Shown here: in pieces, positions 1 to 5,167 of the stretch | How positions within the stretch are numbered: the first letter of the stretch is position 1 | How the letters are laid out: each line of letters starts with the position of its first letter | From: Bacillota bacterium | Lineage (GTDB): Bacteria > Bacillota > Limnochordia > Darwinibacteriales > Darwinibacteriaceae | Length of the DNA: 5,371 nucleotides | NCBI GenBank assembly: GCA_012799115.1 | Contig: JAAZLY010000008.1 | Location: 1-5,371, forward strand | Direction of reading: 5' to 3' | The notes under the pieces: model-generated | Told to the model about the DNA's origin: nothing | Seen by the model: only the letters and a program-made list of their open reading frames with translations | Database searches by the model: none | Made by a program: the position numbers and the translations under genes

Positions 1-1
1 C

Positions 2-343
2 ATGGGCTATACGACAGATATCGGCTATTACTTTGCACCGGATCAAATCGCCGCTACACCCTGGACCAATTACGAGAAACTCTGGGAGCATTCACCCTTG
101 AAGTACGCGGATCGGGTCAAGACCCCTACCCTCTTCATCCATTCCGATGAAGATTACCGCTGCTGGGTTCCTGAGGCTTTGCAGATGTTTGCAGCCTTGA
201 AGCAACACGGCGTGGAGTCGCGGCTTTGTATCTTTAAAGGCGAAAACCATGAACTCAGTCGAAGTGGTAAACCGAAACACCGTATTCGAAGATTAGAGGA
301 GATCACGGGTTGGTTCAACCGCTTCCTCAGAGAAGAGAACTGA
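2..343 (+). CDS. S9-family (prolyl oligopeptidase-like) serine peptidase, C-terminal fragment
   Basis: This is the last 113 residues or so of an alpha/beta-hydrolase peptidase; the reading frame is open to the left edge, so the true start and the nucleophile Ser (GxSxGG) lie outside the window. The fragment begins with a GYTTDIGYYF stretch like that found after the nucleophile in acylaminoacyl-peptidase-type S9 enzymes. It then shows the beta-strand TPTLFIHSDEDYRC, in which D51 (two residues before R53, the arrangement of Asp641 and Arg643 in prolyl oligopeptidase) is the likely catalytic acid. GENHELSRSG follows, with H83 as the likely catalytic His. The family cleaves short peptides or N-blocked peptides, usually in the cytoplasm. 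The ATG at position 2 is simply the first in-frame Met visible and is not claimed as a start. Family-level call is confident; substrate and subgroup are not. Confidence 0.9.
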   Translation: MGYTTDIGYYFAPDQIAATPWTNYEKLWEHSPLKYADRVKTPTLFIHSDEDYRCWVPEALQMFAALKQHGVESRLCIFKGENHELSRSGKPKHRIRRLEEITGWFNRFLREEN

Positions 344-379
344 AAAGAAAAAAAAGGGACGTGTGACAGCACGTCCCTT
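343..379 (-). terminator. Intrinsic terminator-like hairpin, U-tract on the minus strand
   Basis: A perfect 10-bp stem (354-363 paired with 370-379, AAGGGACGTG and CACGTCCCTT) closes a 6-nt loop. Read on the minus strand it is followed by eight T and then, after one C, four more T (positions 355-343), which is a textbook intrinsic terminator. Read on the plus strand the tract after the stem is only TTCTGCT, so termination there would be weak. It begins at the peptidase stop codon and ends 5 nt before the ribosome binding site of the next + gene. It may be bidirectional, may block antisense transcription, or may shape translation of the downstream gene. Confidence 0.65.
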
Positions 380-384
380 CTGCT

Positions 385-391
385 AAGGAGG
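385..391 (+). promoter_or_regulatory. Ribosome binding site of the DUF4127 gene
   Basis: AAGGAGG lies 5 nt before the ATG at 397 and only 5 nt after the right arm of the 354-379 hairpin. If the hairpin forms in the plus-strand RNA, it sits directly against the ribosome landing site. Confidence 0.85.
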
Positions 392-396
392 TTCCT

Positions 397-1932
397 ATGA
401 CAACGATCCTGTATATCCCCCTTGATGAAAGACCCTGTAACCTTACCTATCCCCCGTCGCTCTTGCAGTCCATGAACGATCCTACGTTCATTCTCGAAAC
501 GCCACCCACTTCGCTCTTGGGGCAGAAGAAAAGGCCAGCAGACCAAGGGGCCCTCTGGAATTGGCTGGAAGAAGAAGCCTCCCGAGCGGACATCCTCCTC
601 TGTTCTTTGGACATGCTCTTCTACGGAGGTATTGTGCCTTCCAGACTTCACTACAAGCATCGCCAGGAATTAGATGCCACAGTCAATCGCCTCATTGGCA
701 TCAAGCAGAAGTGGCCCGCACTGAAAATCTATGCCTTTAGCTTAATCATGCGCGTCCCTGCCTATAATCTGAGTGACGAGGAACCAGACTACTACGCCAG
801 GTATGGCGAGAAGATTTTTCGCTGGGGATGGCTCTTGGACAAGATCCAACGAGACCAGGACGAACAAGCCTGCCGCGGGGAGCTCGACCTGGTCATGACA
901 TCCATCCCCCAGGACGTCAGAGAAGACTACCTTTCAAGACGGAGACTCAATCACTACATTAACACTGAGGCCATACGCCTGACTAAGGAGGGCATCATCG
1001 ACTTTCTCGTGATTCCCCTCGATGATTGTGCGGAATATGGTTTCTCGGCCTCGGAGCAAAGAACGCTGCGTAAACTAGTAGAAGAACACCGACTTCATAT
1101 CCAGGTACACATGTATCCAGGCGCAGATGAAGTTGGTTCAGCCCTTCTCTGCCGCATCATTAACGAACGCAAGGCTGCGAGGCCCAGGATCTTTGTACGC
1201 TATTCCTCGACAATGGGACCTTGGATCATCCCCCGCTATGAAGACCGCCCCTTAGGAGAGAGCGTGAAGAGCCAAATTACGGTCACTGGCGGCGTCATGG
1301 TGGATAGTTCAGTGGAAGCAGATCTGGTCTTAATGATCAACTCGCCAACGCTAGATCATGGAACCATGCAGGAAGCGTCTCAAGCGCTCGTGGACAAGGA
1401 CCCATCCTACTACTCCTTCCGCAACTTAAGGGAGTTCACCGAAAGCATCAACTACTATCTCCAGACTGGTCGTAAAGTAGCATTAGCAGATGTTGCCTTT
1501 GGCAATGGAGCTGATCATGAACTGATGCAGATGCTCGAAGGAGCCGGTCTGCTGGGCAAGCTCCATTCCTACGCCGCATGGAACACACCTGGCAATACAT
1601 TGGGCACCGTGTTGGCCCATTCGTTGATCCGAATGCATGACCAGGTAGCCGATGGCAAGCCCTGCAAATTCCTGCTCGATCGTTACCTTGAGGACTGGGG
1701 CTACCAAGTTCTGGTACGTTCCTACCTGAATGCACATGCCGACGAGCTGGGTATCACCTATTTCGACCTCAAAGAGGAACAACCCAAAATCAGGGCATTG
1801 GCCCTGGAGCATCTCCAAGGATTTATCGCACACCACCTCCAGGGCTGCAGCAAGGGTTATACCCTACAATCTGTCTATTTCCCTTGGAACCGCCTCTTCG
1901 AGATCGGACTTGTCACAACACTGGACTCCTAA
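397..1932 (+). CDS. DUF4127 family protein, function unknown
   Basis: This 511-residue protein is recognisable as DUF4127 by its N-terminal IPLDERPCN (residues 7-15) and several conserved blocks: SLDMLFYGGIVPSR (70-83), FLVIPLDDCAEYG (203-215), YPGADEVGSALL (240-251), FVRYSSTMG (266-274), DVAFGNGADHELM (365-377) and YAAWNTPGNTLG (392-403). The length is normal for a full-length family member. No signal peptide or membrane segment is visible, so it is probably cytoplasmic. The conserved Asp, Glu, Arg, His and Asn residues in the loops suggest an enzyme, but I know of no established reaction and assign none. The start is well supported by AAGGAGG at 385-391, 5 nt before the ATG. It lies 53 bp after the peptidase gene on the same strand, with a hairpin between them. 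Family membership is confident; role is unknown. Confidence 0.88.
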   Translation: MTTILYIPLDERPCNLTYPPSLLQSMNDPTFILETPPTSLLGQKKRPADQGALWNWLEEEASRADILLCSLDMLFYGGIVPSRLHYKHRQELDATVNRLIGIKQKWPALKIYAFSLIMRVPAYNLSDEEPDYYARYGEKIFRWGWLLDKIQRDQDEQACRGELDLVMTSIPQDVREDYLSRRRLNHYINTEAIRLTKEGIIDFLVIPLDDCAEYGFSASEQRTLRKLVEEHRLHIQVHMYPGADEVGSALLCRIINERKAARPRIFVRYSSTMGPWIIPRYEDRPLGESVKSQITVTGGVMVDSSVEADLVLMINSPTLDHGTMQEASQALVDKDPSYYSFRNLREFTESINYYLQTGRKVALADVAFGNGADHELMQMLEGAGLLGKLHSYAAWNTPGNTLGTVLAHSLIRMHDQVADGKPCKFLLDRYLEDWGYQVLVRSYLNAHADELGITYFDLKEEQPKIRALALEHLQGFIAHHLQGCSKGYTLQSVYFPWNRLFEIGLVTTLDS

Positions 1933-2021
1933 GACTAGTACCAAAAGGCTGTCTTTGTCTGAAGGAAAAGTCAATGGTCTGGGTGAACTAGGTATGCAAT
2001 TTCAGGAAAGGAGCGAGTTTC

Positions 2022-2744
2022 GTGCTTCGACGACTAGCATTTCCCCTTCTCTTGGTCTTTACCCTAGTTTTCGCCCTGTCAAACCAAGCCTCTGCAGTTG
2101 ATGTGCAAGGCATTGAGGACTTGATCCACAGCAAAGAAGTGAGCAAGATCCAAGAGGCCATCGATCGCTTAGAATCACATTTGGAGCAACAACCTAATGA
2201 TGGAGAGGCTCTATGGCTCGCGGCCAAAGCCTATTTATACTTTGGCGATCGGATCACTGACAACAAAGAAGAAGTGTATGAAAAGGGCAAGGCCTATGCT
2301 GAAGCTGCTACAGAGCATCTACCTAACTCACCCCACCCCCATTTTTGGCAGGCGTCCCTGATGGGGCGGATTGGACAGACTAGGGGCATCTTAAGTAGCC
2401 TCTTTATGGTGCGCCCCATGAAGGATGCTCTAGAGCGGGCACTCGAGCTTGACGAACAGTACGCTGATGCCCACTGGGTCTTAAGTCAGCTCTACCACCA
2501 AGCCCCAGGCTTTCCTGTAAGTATTGGCAGCAAAAAGTCGGCCCTCCAGTATGCCGAGCGAGCGGTGGAACTCGATCCTGACAATCTCGAGTACTTACTG
2601 CAACTCTCTGTGGCTCTAGAGTATAACGGGCGAAAAAATGAGGCCATCACGATTTTAGATGACCTCTTGGCGAACCCTGCCCTTCAAGATGACCCAGAAC
2701 TGAAAAAGGACGTAGAAACGCAATACGCCGTCTTTACCAAGTGA
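2022..2744 (+). CDS. Secreted or membrane-anchored TPR-repeat protein
   Basis: The gene encodes 240 residues starting at a GTG, chosen because AAAGGAG (2007-2013) stands 8 nt upstream and because the protein then begins with a clean signal peptide: LRR, a hydrophobic core (residues 5-19), then a probable signal peptidase I site ASA|V after residue 25. The rest is helical and contains TPR-like units at about residues 45-75, 88-118, 134-163 and 174-203, with a last partial unit near 205-217. Typical signatures are ALERALELDEQYADAHWVLSQLY and YAERAVELDPDN. The segment APGFPVSIGSKKSAL (161-175) between two repeats resembles the insert seen in TatT-like (TRAP transporter T-component) TPR proteins, but no transporter gene is visible. 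No lipobox Cys is present. It likely works as a protein-interaction scaffold outside the membrane; the partner is unknown. It follows the DUF4127 gene by 89 bp and converges on the DUF4097 gene. Confidence 0.82.
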   Translation: MLRRLAFPLLLVFTLVFALSNQASAVDVQGIEDLIHSKEVSKIQEAIDRLESHLEQQPNDGEALWLAAKAYLYFGDRITDNKEEVYEKGKAYAEAATEHLPNSPHPHFWQASLMGRIGQTRGILSSLFMVRPMKDALERALELDEQYADAHWVLSQLYHQAPGFPVSIGSKKSALQYAERAVELDPDNLEYLLQLSVALEYNGRKNEAITILDDLLANPALQDDPELKKDVETQYAVFTK

Positions 2745-2751
2745 CAATTTC

Positions 2752-3516
2752 TCAGTACCCAATGACAGAGATATTGCCATTCGATGTGGCGATTCGAACA
2801 TTAGGCCCCTGGCCCCGTTCAATGACCGCTCTCTTGCCGCCAGCAACCTGACTGTCTCCAACTCCAAAACTTACTTTTCCGTTGGAGGTTGTGAGATTGA
2901 AGGTTCCTGGAGTGTCATGGGGTATACGCAGCTCAATAGCACCATTACTGGTCTCAAAGAGGTAATTGCCCGCAGCGGCAAACACCGCTTGCCCCTCGAT
3001 CCGACCATTCGATGTCTGGGCTGAGCTTGAACCTTGTAGCACGAGTTTGCCAAAGGAAATCCTTCCATTGGAGGTCGCTAAATTCACTTGACCCTCACCA
3101 GACTGAAGTTCAACTCGACCATTCGCTGTTCGTAGTTCAAGCTGACCTTGGAAGTCTACCCCAAGGGAAATGCTTCCATTCCTTGTGCGAGCACGGAATT
3201 CTTTTATCTGTCTTGGCAGAGCATAGAGCTGAAAGCTGATTTGCGCTGTGACAAAACTCAACGGTCGGATGGGCATATCCGCCCTGAGCACCATTCTCCC
3301 TTGGGAAATGGTGCTTTCTACTCTAAGCCCATCTAGCACCTCATCAACTACACTCGAACTGAGTCCCCGGACCTCTTTCTCAGCCACGACACGGGGACCT
3401 TCAGCATCCACAGGGAGCCAGGTAATCGACCCGTTAAACCCTTCGAGCTCAATAAAGTTTACTTCTTCACTTATGCTAAACGTTTCCCTTGCACGTTTTT
3501 TGACAAATAGATCCAT
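2752..3516 (-). CDS. DUF4097-type beta-strand repeat protein (putative adhesin fold)
   Basis: With the ATG at 3516 the protein has 254 residues. The hallmark is a ladder of Asn-Gly turns followed by a short beta-strand (SNGRISF, SNGRIEG, SNGAIEL, SNGKVSF, SNGNISV and similar). The NG pairs start at residues 28, 113, 132, 150, 170, 191, 212 and 246, mostly 18-21 residues apart, as expected for a right-handed beta-solenoid of the DUF4097 family. I see no signal peptide, transmembrane helix or sorting motif, so surface exposure is not supported and a cytoplasmic role is possible. A GTG at 3525 would add three residues (MGR), but it overlaps the Shine-Dalgarno AAGGGAG (3531-3525), which is spaced 8 nt from the ATG at 3516; the ATG is therefore preferred. 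The gene is convergent with the TPR gene (7 bp between stops) and divergent from tpx. The exact function is unknown. Confidence 0.82.
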   Translation of the reverse strand: MDLFVKKRARETFSISEEVNFIELEGFNGSITWLPVDAEGPRVVAEKEVRGLSSSVVDEVLDGLRVESTISQGRMVLRADMPIRPLSFVTAQISFQLYALPRQIKEFRARTRNGSISLGVDFQGQLELRTANGRVELQSGEGQVNLATSNGRISFGKLVLQGSSSAQTSNGRIEGQAVFAAAGNYLFETSNGAIELRIPHDTPGTFNLTTSNGKVSFGVGDSQVAGGKRAVIERGQGPNVRIATSNGNISVIGY

Positions 3517-3524
3517 TCTTCCCA

Positions 3525-3531
3525 CTCCCTT
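3525..3531 (-). promoter_or_regulatory. Ribosome binding site that decides the DUF4097 gene start
   Basis: On the minus strand AAGGGAG lies 8 nt before the ATG at 3516. The alternative GTG start at 3525 overlaps this site and has no comparable Shine-Dalgarno of its own at a proper distance. Confidence 0.65.
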
Positions 3532-3592
3532 CCACGTCTTACCTTTAGAATATAGTAGCTTGGGTGATGAGACTAGAGCCCAAGAGGGGAAA

Positions 3593-3619
3593 GGTCCTAG
3601 GTCTCTAGACCGATTTTTT
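3593..3619 (+). terminator. Terminator-like hairpin in the leader region of tpx
   Basis: GGTCCTAG (3593-3600) pairs with CTAGACC (3605-3611) as a 7-bp stem with one bulged C and a GTCT tetraloop. It is followed by GA and a run of six T (3614-3619), the layout of an intrinsic terminator on the plus strand. No plus-strand gene lies just upstream, because this is the divergent gap between the DUF4097 gene and tpx. It would therefore act either as an attenuator in a long tpx leader or as a stop for antisense RNA rising from the DUF4097 region. The stem is short and half A-T, so the strength is uncertain. Confidence 0.4.
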
Positions 3620-3655
3620 GAAATTTCGCGATATTAAGAAGGAGAATCAATATTA

Positions 3656-3682
3656 GTGAGGAAGATGGTAATTAACCCCTAA
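3656..3682 (+). other. Possible 8-codon leader ORF before tpx
   Basis: A GTG at 3656 opens a reading frame encoding VRKMVINP and ending at TAA 3680-3682. AAGGAG (3639-3644) lies 11 nt before it, which is slightly too far. The stop codon overlaps the first bases of the tpx ribosome binding site AAGGAGG (3681-3687), an arrangement that would allow translational coupling. A chance ORF this short is common, so this is only a candidate. Confidence 0.2.
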
Positions 3683-3687
3683 GGAGG
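3681..3687 (+). promoter_or_regulatory. Ribosome binding site of tpx
   Basis: A full AAGGAGG precedes the ATG at 3700 by 12 nt, longer than the usual 5-9 nt. The start is still preferred because it gives the standard Tpx N-terminus and no other start codon fits better. Confidence 0.75.
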
Positions 3688-3699
3688 TATCAATTTTCT

Positions 3700-4206
3700 A
3701 TGGAAAAGCGAACCGTATACATGCATGGGAATCCACTAACAGCGCTAGGCAAGAAACTAGCCACTGGCGACCAAGCGCCTGATTTTAAACTCATCGATAA
3801 CGATCTGAAGACAAAAACGATGAAAGATTACGCAGACGTAGTGAAACTCATTAGCGTTGTTCCATCCCTCGACACCGGTGTCTGCGATAAGCAGACGCGG
3901 CGATTTAATGAGGAAATCGCGGGACTTAAGGGAGCAGTCGCAATAACGGTAAGTGCTGACTTGCCCTTTGCCCAAAAGAGATGGTGCGGCAGTGCGGGCC
4001 TCGATACTGCTATCACACTCTCTGACCACCGCGAGGTGTCCTTTGGTCAAGCTTACGGCGTACTCATTGAGGAACTCCGCCTCTTGGCCCGGGCCGTCTT
4101 TGTCCTTGACAAGGAAAACAAGATCACCTACGTCGAGTATCTGGAAGAAATGACGGAGCATCCCAACTACGAAGCAGCTCTTGAGGCGCTTCGAAGCATC
4201 CTCTAA
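3700..4206 (+). CDS. tpx: Thiol peroxidase (Tpx, atypical 2-Cys peroxiredoxin)
   Basis: This 168-residue protein matches the normal Tpx length. Tpx reduces hydrogen peroxide and, preferentially, alkyl or lipid hydroperoxides in the cytoplasm, and is recycled by thioredoxin. Visible features are the N-terminal hairpin with GNPLTALG (10-17), GDQAPDF (23-29), the active-site block PSLDTGVCDKQTRRFNEE with peroxidatic C62 (T59 three residues before it), and the resolving Cys in KRWCG (C96). These correspond to C61 and C95 of the E. coli enzyme. The conserved Arg is in LLARAVFVLD (R131). All catalytic residues are present, so the enzyme should be active. It stands alone on the plus strand, divergent from the DUF4097 gene and convergent with a nitroreductase gene. 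The upstream gap shows no convincing PerR-type operator, so peroxide regulation is not evident. Confidence 0.96.
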   Translation: MEKRTVYMHGNPLTALGKKLATGDQAPDFKLIDNDLKTKTMKDYADVVKLISVVPSLDTGVCDKQTRRFNEEIAGLKGAVAITVSADLPFAQKRWCGSAGLDTAITLSDHREVSFGQAYGVLIEELRLLARAVFVLDKENKITYVEYLEEMTEHPNYEAALEALRSIL

Positions 4207-4233
4207 CCCTACAACACCCCGAGCATGCGAAGA

Positions 4234-4261
4234 GCCGGCCACCTCTACATAGGTGCCCGGC
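4234..4261. terminator. Hairpin between convergent tpx and nitroreductase genes, probable bidirectional terminator
   Basis: GCCGGCCACCT (4234-4244) pairs with AGGTGCCCGGC (4251-4261) over 11 positions with a single C-C mismatch, closing a 6-nt loop CTACAT. The plus-strand tract after it is CCTTCTCTATCTT and the minus-strand tract is TCTTCGC; both are only moderately T-rich. It lies 27 nt after the tpx stop and 11 nt beyond the nitroreductase stop, the only structure in this 66-bp convergent gap, so ending both transcripts is the natural role. Confidence 0.7.
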
Positions 4262-4272
4262 CCTTCTCTATC

Positions 4273-4791
4273 TTAGAGGTTGTATCCATTCCAACTTACT
4301 AACTCCGAAACCTCTCTCCTCTTTTTCAGTGGTCGTGAATCATCCAGTGGATAGCCCAAAGGAATCATTGTTACCACTTCCAAATGTTCGGGCAGTTCCA
4401 GGACTCTATGAACATGCGCCGCATCAAAGGCACAGACCCAACACGTGCCGAGCCCAAGTTCCACCGCGGCAAGTGTTAGATGGTCCACGGCGATTGCCAC
4501 ATCGATATCTGCATGGTCCTTGCCATCCCGCCTCTTCCAAGAGGTTTCATGGTCTGCACAGGCTACAATGACAACGGGTGCCTTAGAAAACCACTCCCTA
4601 GAATAACCCTCTGCAACCTTAGCCTTGAGGGCTGGATCTGTGATGACGATGAAGTGGAAGGGCTGATAATTCACCGCACTTGGCGCAAGCCGAGCAACTT
4701 CAAAAAGCTGCAGTATCTTTTCCTCTTCTACGTCTTTCTCGCTGAACTTTCGTAACGAATACCGCTGTGCTGCTAAATCTACGAACGTCAT
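4273..4791 (-). CDS. Nitroreductase family protein (FMN-dependent)
   Basis: The 172-residue product is a compact member of the nitroreductase superfamily, flavoenzymes that use FMN and NAD(P)H to reduce nitro compounds, quinones or related substrates, usually as cytoplasmic dimers. Visible motifs are RYSLRKF (10-16), the FMN-phosphate-binding Arg/Ser/Arg pattern; ARLAPSAVNYQPFHF (33-47); the central helix DVAIAVDHLTLAAVELGLGTCW (97-118); the MIPLGYP strand-turn (142-148); and the family's closing KKRREVSELVSWNGY (156-170). No ferredoxin domain is fused to it, unlike many clostridial homologues. The start is fixed by AAGGAG at 4803-4798, 6 nt before the ATG. It lies 22 bp downstream of the FlaG-like gene on the same strand, so the two are probably co-transcribed. 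The physiological substrate cannot be inferred. Confidence 0.93.
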   Translation of the reverse strand: MTFVDLAAQRYSLRKFSEKDVEEEKILQLFEVARLAPSAVNYQPFHFIVITDPALKAKVAEGYSREWFSKAPVVIVACADHETSWKRRDGKDHADIDVAIAVDHLTLAAVELGLGTCWVCAFDAAHVHRVLELPEHLEVVTMIPLGYPLDDSRPLKKRREVSELVSWNGYNL

Positions 4792-4813
4792 AATCTACTC
4801 CTTCTGTGAGTAC

Positions 4814-5107
4814 CTAAGCCTTCTCATCTACATGTAGCCCCATCAAACGCCGTATGCGGAGTTTGTGATCCACCTGGCTGGCTGAAGGGGAGTGCTTCAC
4901 GGTCTTACCCGTCTTAATGTCGATCAGTACAGCTACATTCTCTTCTAAGTCCTTGTTGTATTGGAAGCTGAGACGGTGATGGTCCCTGTTGCCCTTAAAG
5001 TTGACTTCCTCCACCTGATCCACTTGCTTTGGAGCGACCTTAGGCAAGCGACCTTCGAGTAGCTGCACTATCTCCGGTCTAATCTGAATTCGATCAGTGA
5101 CCCTCAT
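4814..5107 (-). CDS. FlaG-like protein
   Basis: This small protein (97 residues from the ATG at 5107) carries a FlaG-type C-terminal domain at about residues 45-94: RLSFQYNKDLEENVAVLIDIKTGKTVKHSP, a helix with HKLRIRRLMG, and the closing GLHVD. In the family the pattern is a strand, D-x-x-TGE-V-I-R-x-IP, then a helix ending in GLxxD; here the usual acidic TGE and IP are TGK and SP, so it is divergent. FlaG proteins are linked to flagellin and influence filament length; the mechanism is poorly known. The frame extends to a GTG at 5149 and an ATG at 5143, but AGGAGGT (5120-5114) lies 6 nt before the ATG at 5107, and the upstream candidates fall in or before the -10 element of a sigma-28-like promoter, so 5107 is preferred. 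It lies between a GGDEF gene and a nitroreductase gene on the same strand. Confidence 0.7.
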   Translation of the reverse strand: MRVTDRIQIRPEIVQLLEGRLPKVAPKQVDQVEEVNFKGNRDHHRLSFQYNKDLEENVAVLIDIKTGKTVKHSPSASQVDHKLRIRRLMGLHVDEKA

Positions 5108-5113
5108 GCTTCC

Positions 5114-5120
5114 ACCTCCT
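5114..5120 (-). promoter_or_regulatory. Ribosome binding site that decides the FlaG-like start
   Basis: AGGAGGT on the minus strand, 6 nt before the ATG at 5107. The longer ORF starting at 5149 would translate through this site as RGGG and has no Shine-Dalgarno of similar quality. Confidence 0.75.
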
Positions 5121-5139
5121 CGATACACCTCTACTTTGA

Positions 5140-5166
5140 TCATCGGCACTTAACGTAAAAACTAGA
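5140..5166 (-). promoter_or_regulatory. Sigma-28 (SigD/FliA)-type flagellar promoter
   Basis: On the minus strand TCTAGTTT (5166-5159), an 11-nt spacer and GCCGATGA (5147-5140) match the known flagellar consensus TAAAGTTT-N11-GCCGATAA at 6 of 8 and 7 of 8 positions with exact spacing. The core CGAT is intact. It sits in the short gap right after the GGDEF stop codon (5170-5168) and would give a leader of about 30 nt before the FlaG-like ATG. The consensus is established; the assignment here is from sequence only. Confidence 0.6.
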
Positions 5167-5167
5167 G

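Noticed and set aside
154..660. 168-aa open frame on the minus strand
   Set aside because: It lies opposite the peptidase end, the hairpin and the DUF4127 start, whose protein motifs are clear; its translation shows no family-like features and it has no good ribosome binding site.
1730..2101. 123-aa plus-strand open frame crossing the end of the DUF4127 gene
   Set aside because: It overlaps the conserved DUF4127 C-terminus and the TPR signal peptide in another frame, with no motif of its own.
2745..2776. Hairpin at the TPR/DUF4097 junction as a shared terminator
   Set aside because: The stem is A-T rich with a T-T mismatch and a 14-nt loop, and neither strand shows a U-tract.
3500..3505. 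Perfect TTGACA on the plus strand as a possible -35 box toward tpx
   Set aside because: No acceptable -10 hexamer lies 15-19 nt downstream and the site is inside the DUF4097 coding region.
3549..3554. TATATT on the minus strand as a -10 box for the DUF4097 gene
   Set aside because: The sequence 16-18 nt upstream matches TTGACA at only about two positions and there is no extended -10 TG.
3248..3637. 129-aa Ser/Thr-rich open frame on the plus strand
   Set aside because: It is the antisense of the DUF4097 gene; the Ser/Thr richness comes from the complement of that gene's codons.
3632..3654. ATATT...AATAT inverted repeat before tpx as a PerR or similar operator
   Set aside because: The arms are only 5 bp with a 13-nt gap, unlike the 7-1-7 PerR box.
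3757..4242. 161-aa open frame on the minus strand opposite tpx
   Set aside because: The plus strand encodes an intact Tpx with all catalytic residues; the antisense frame has no recognisable motif.
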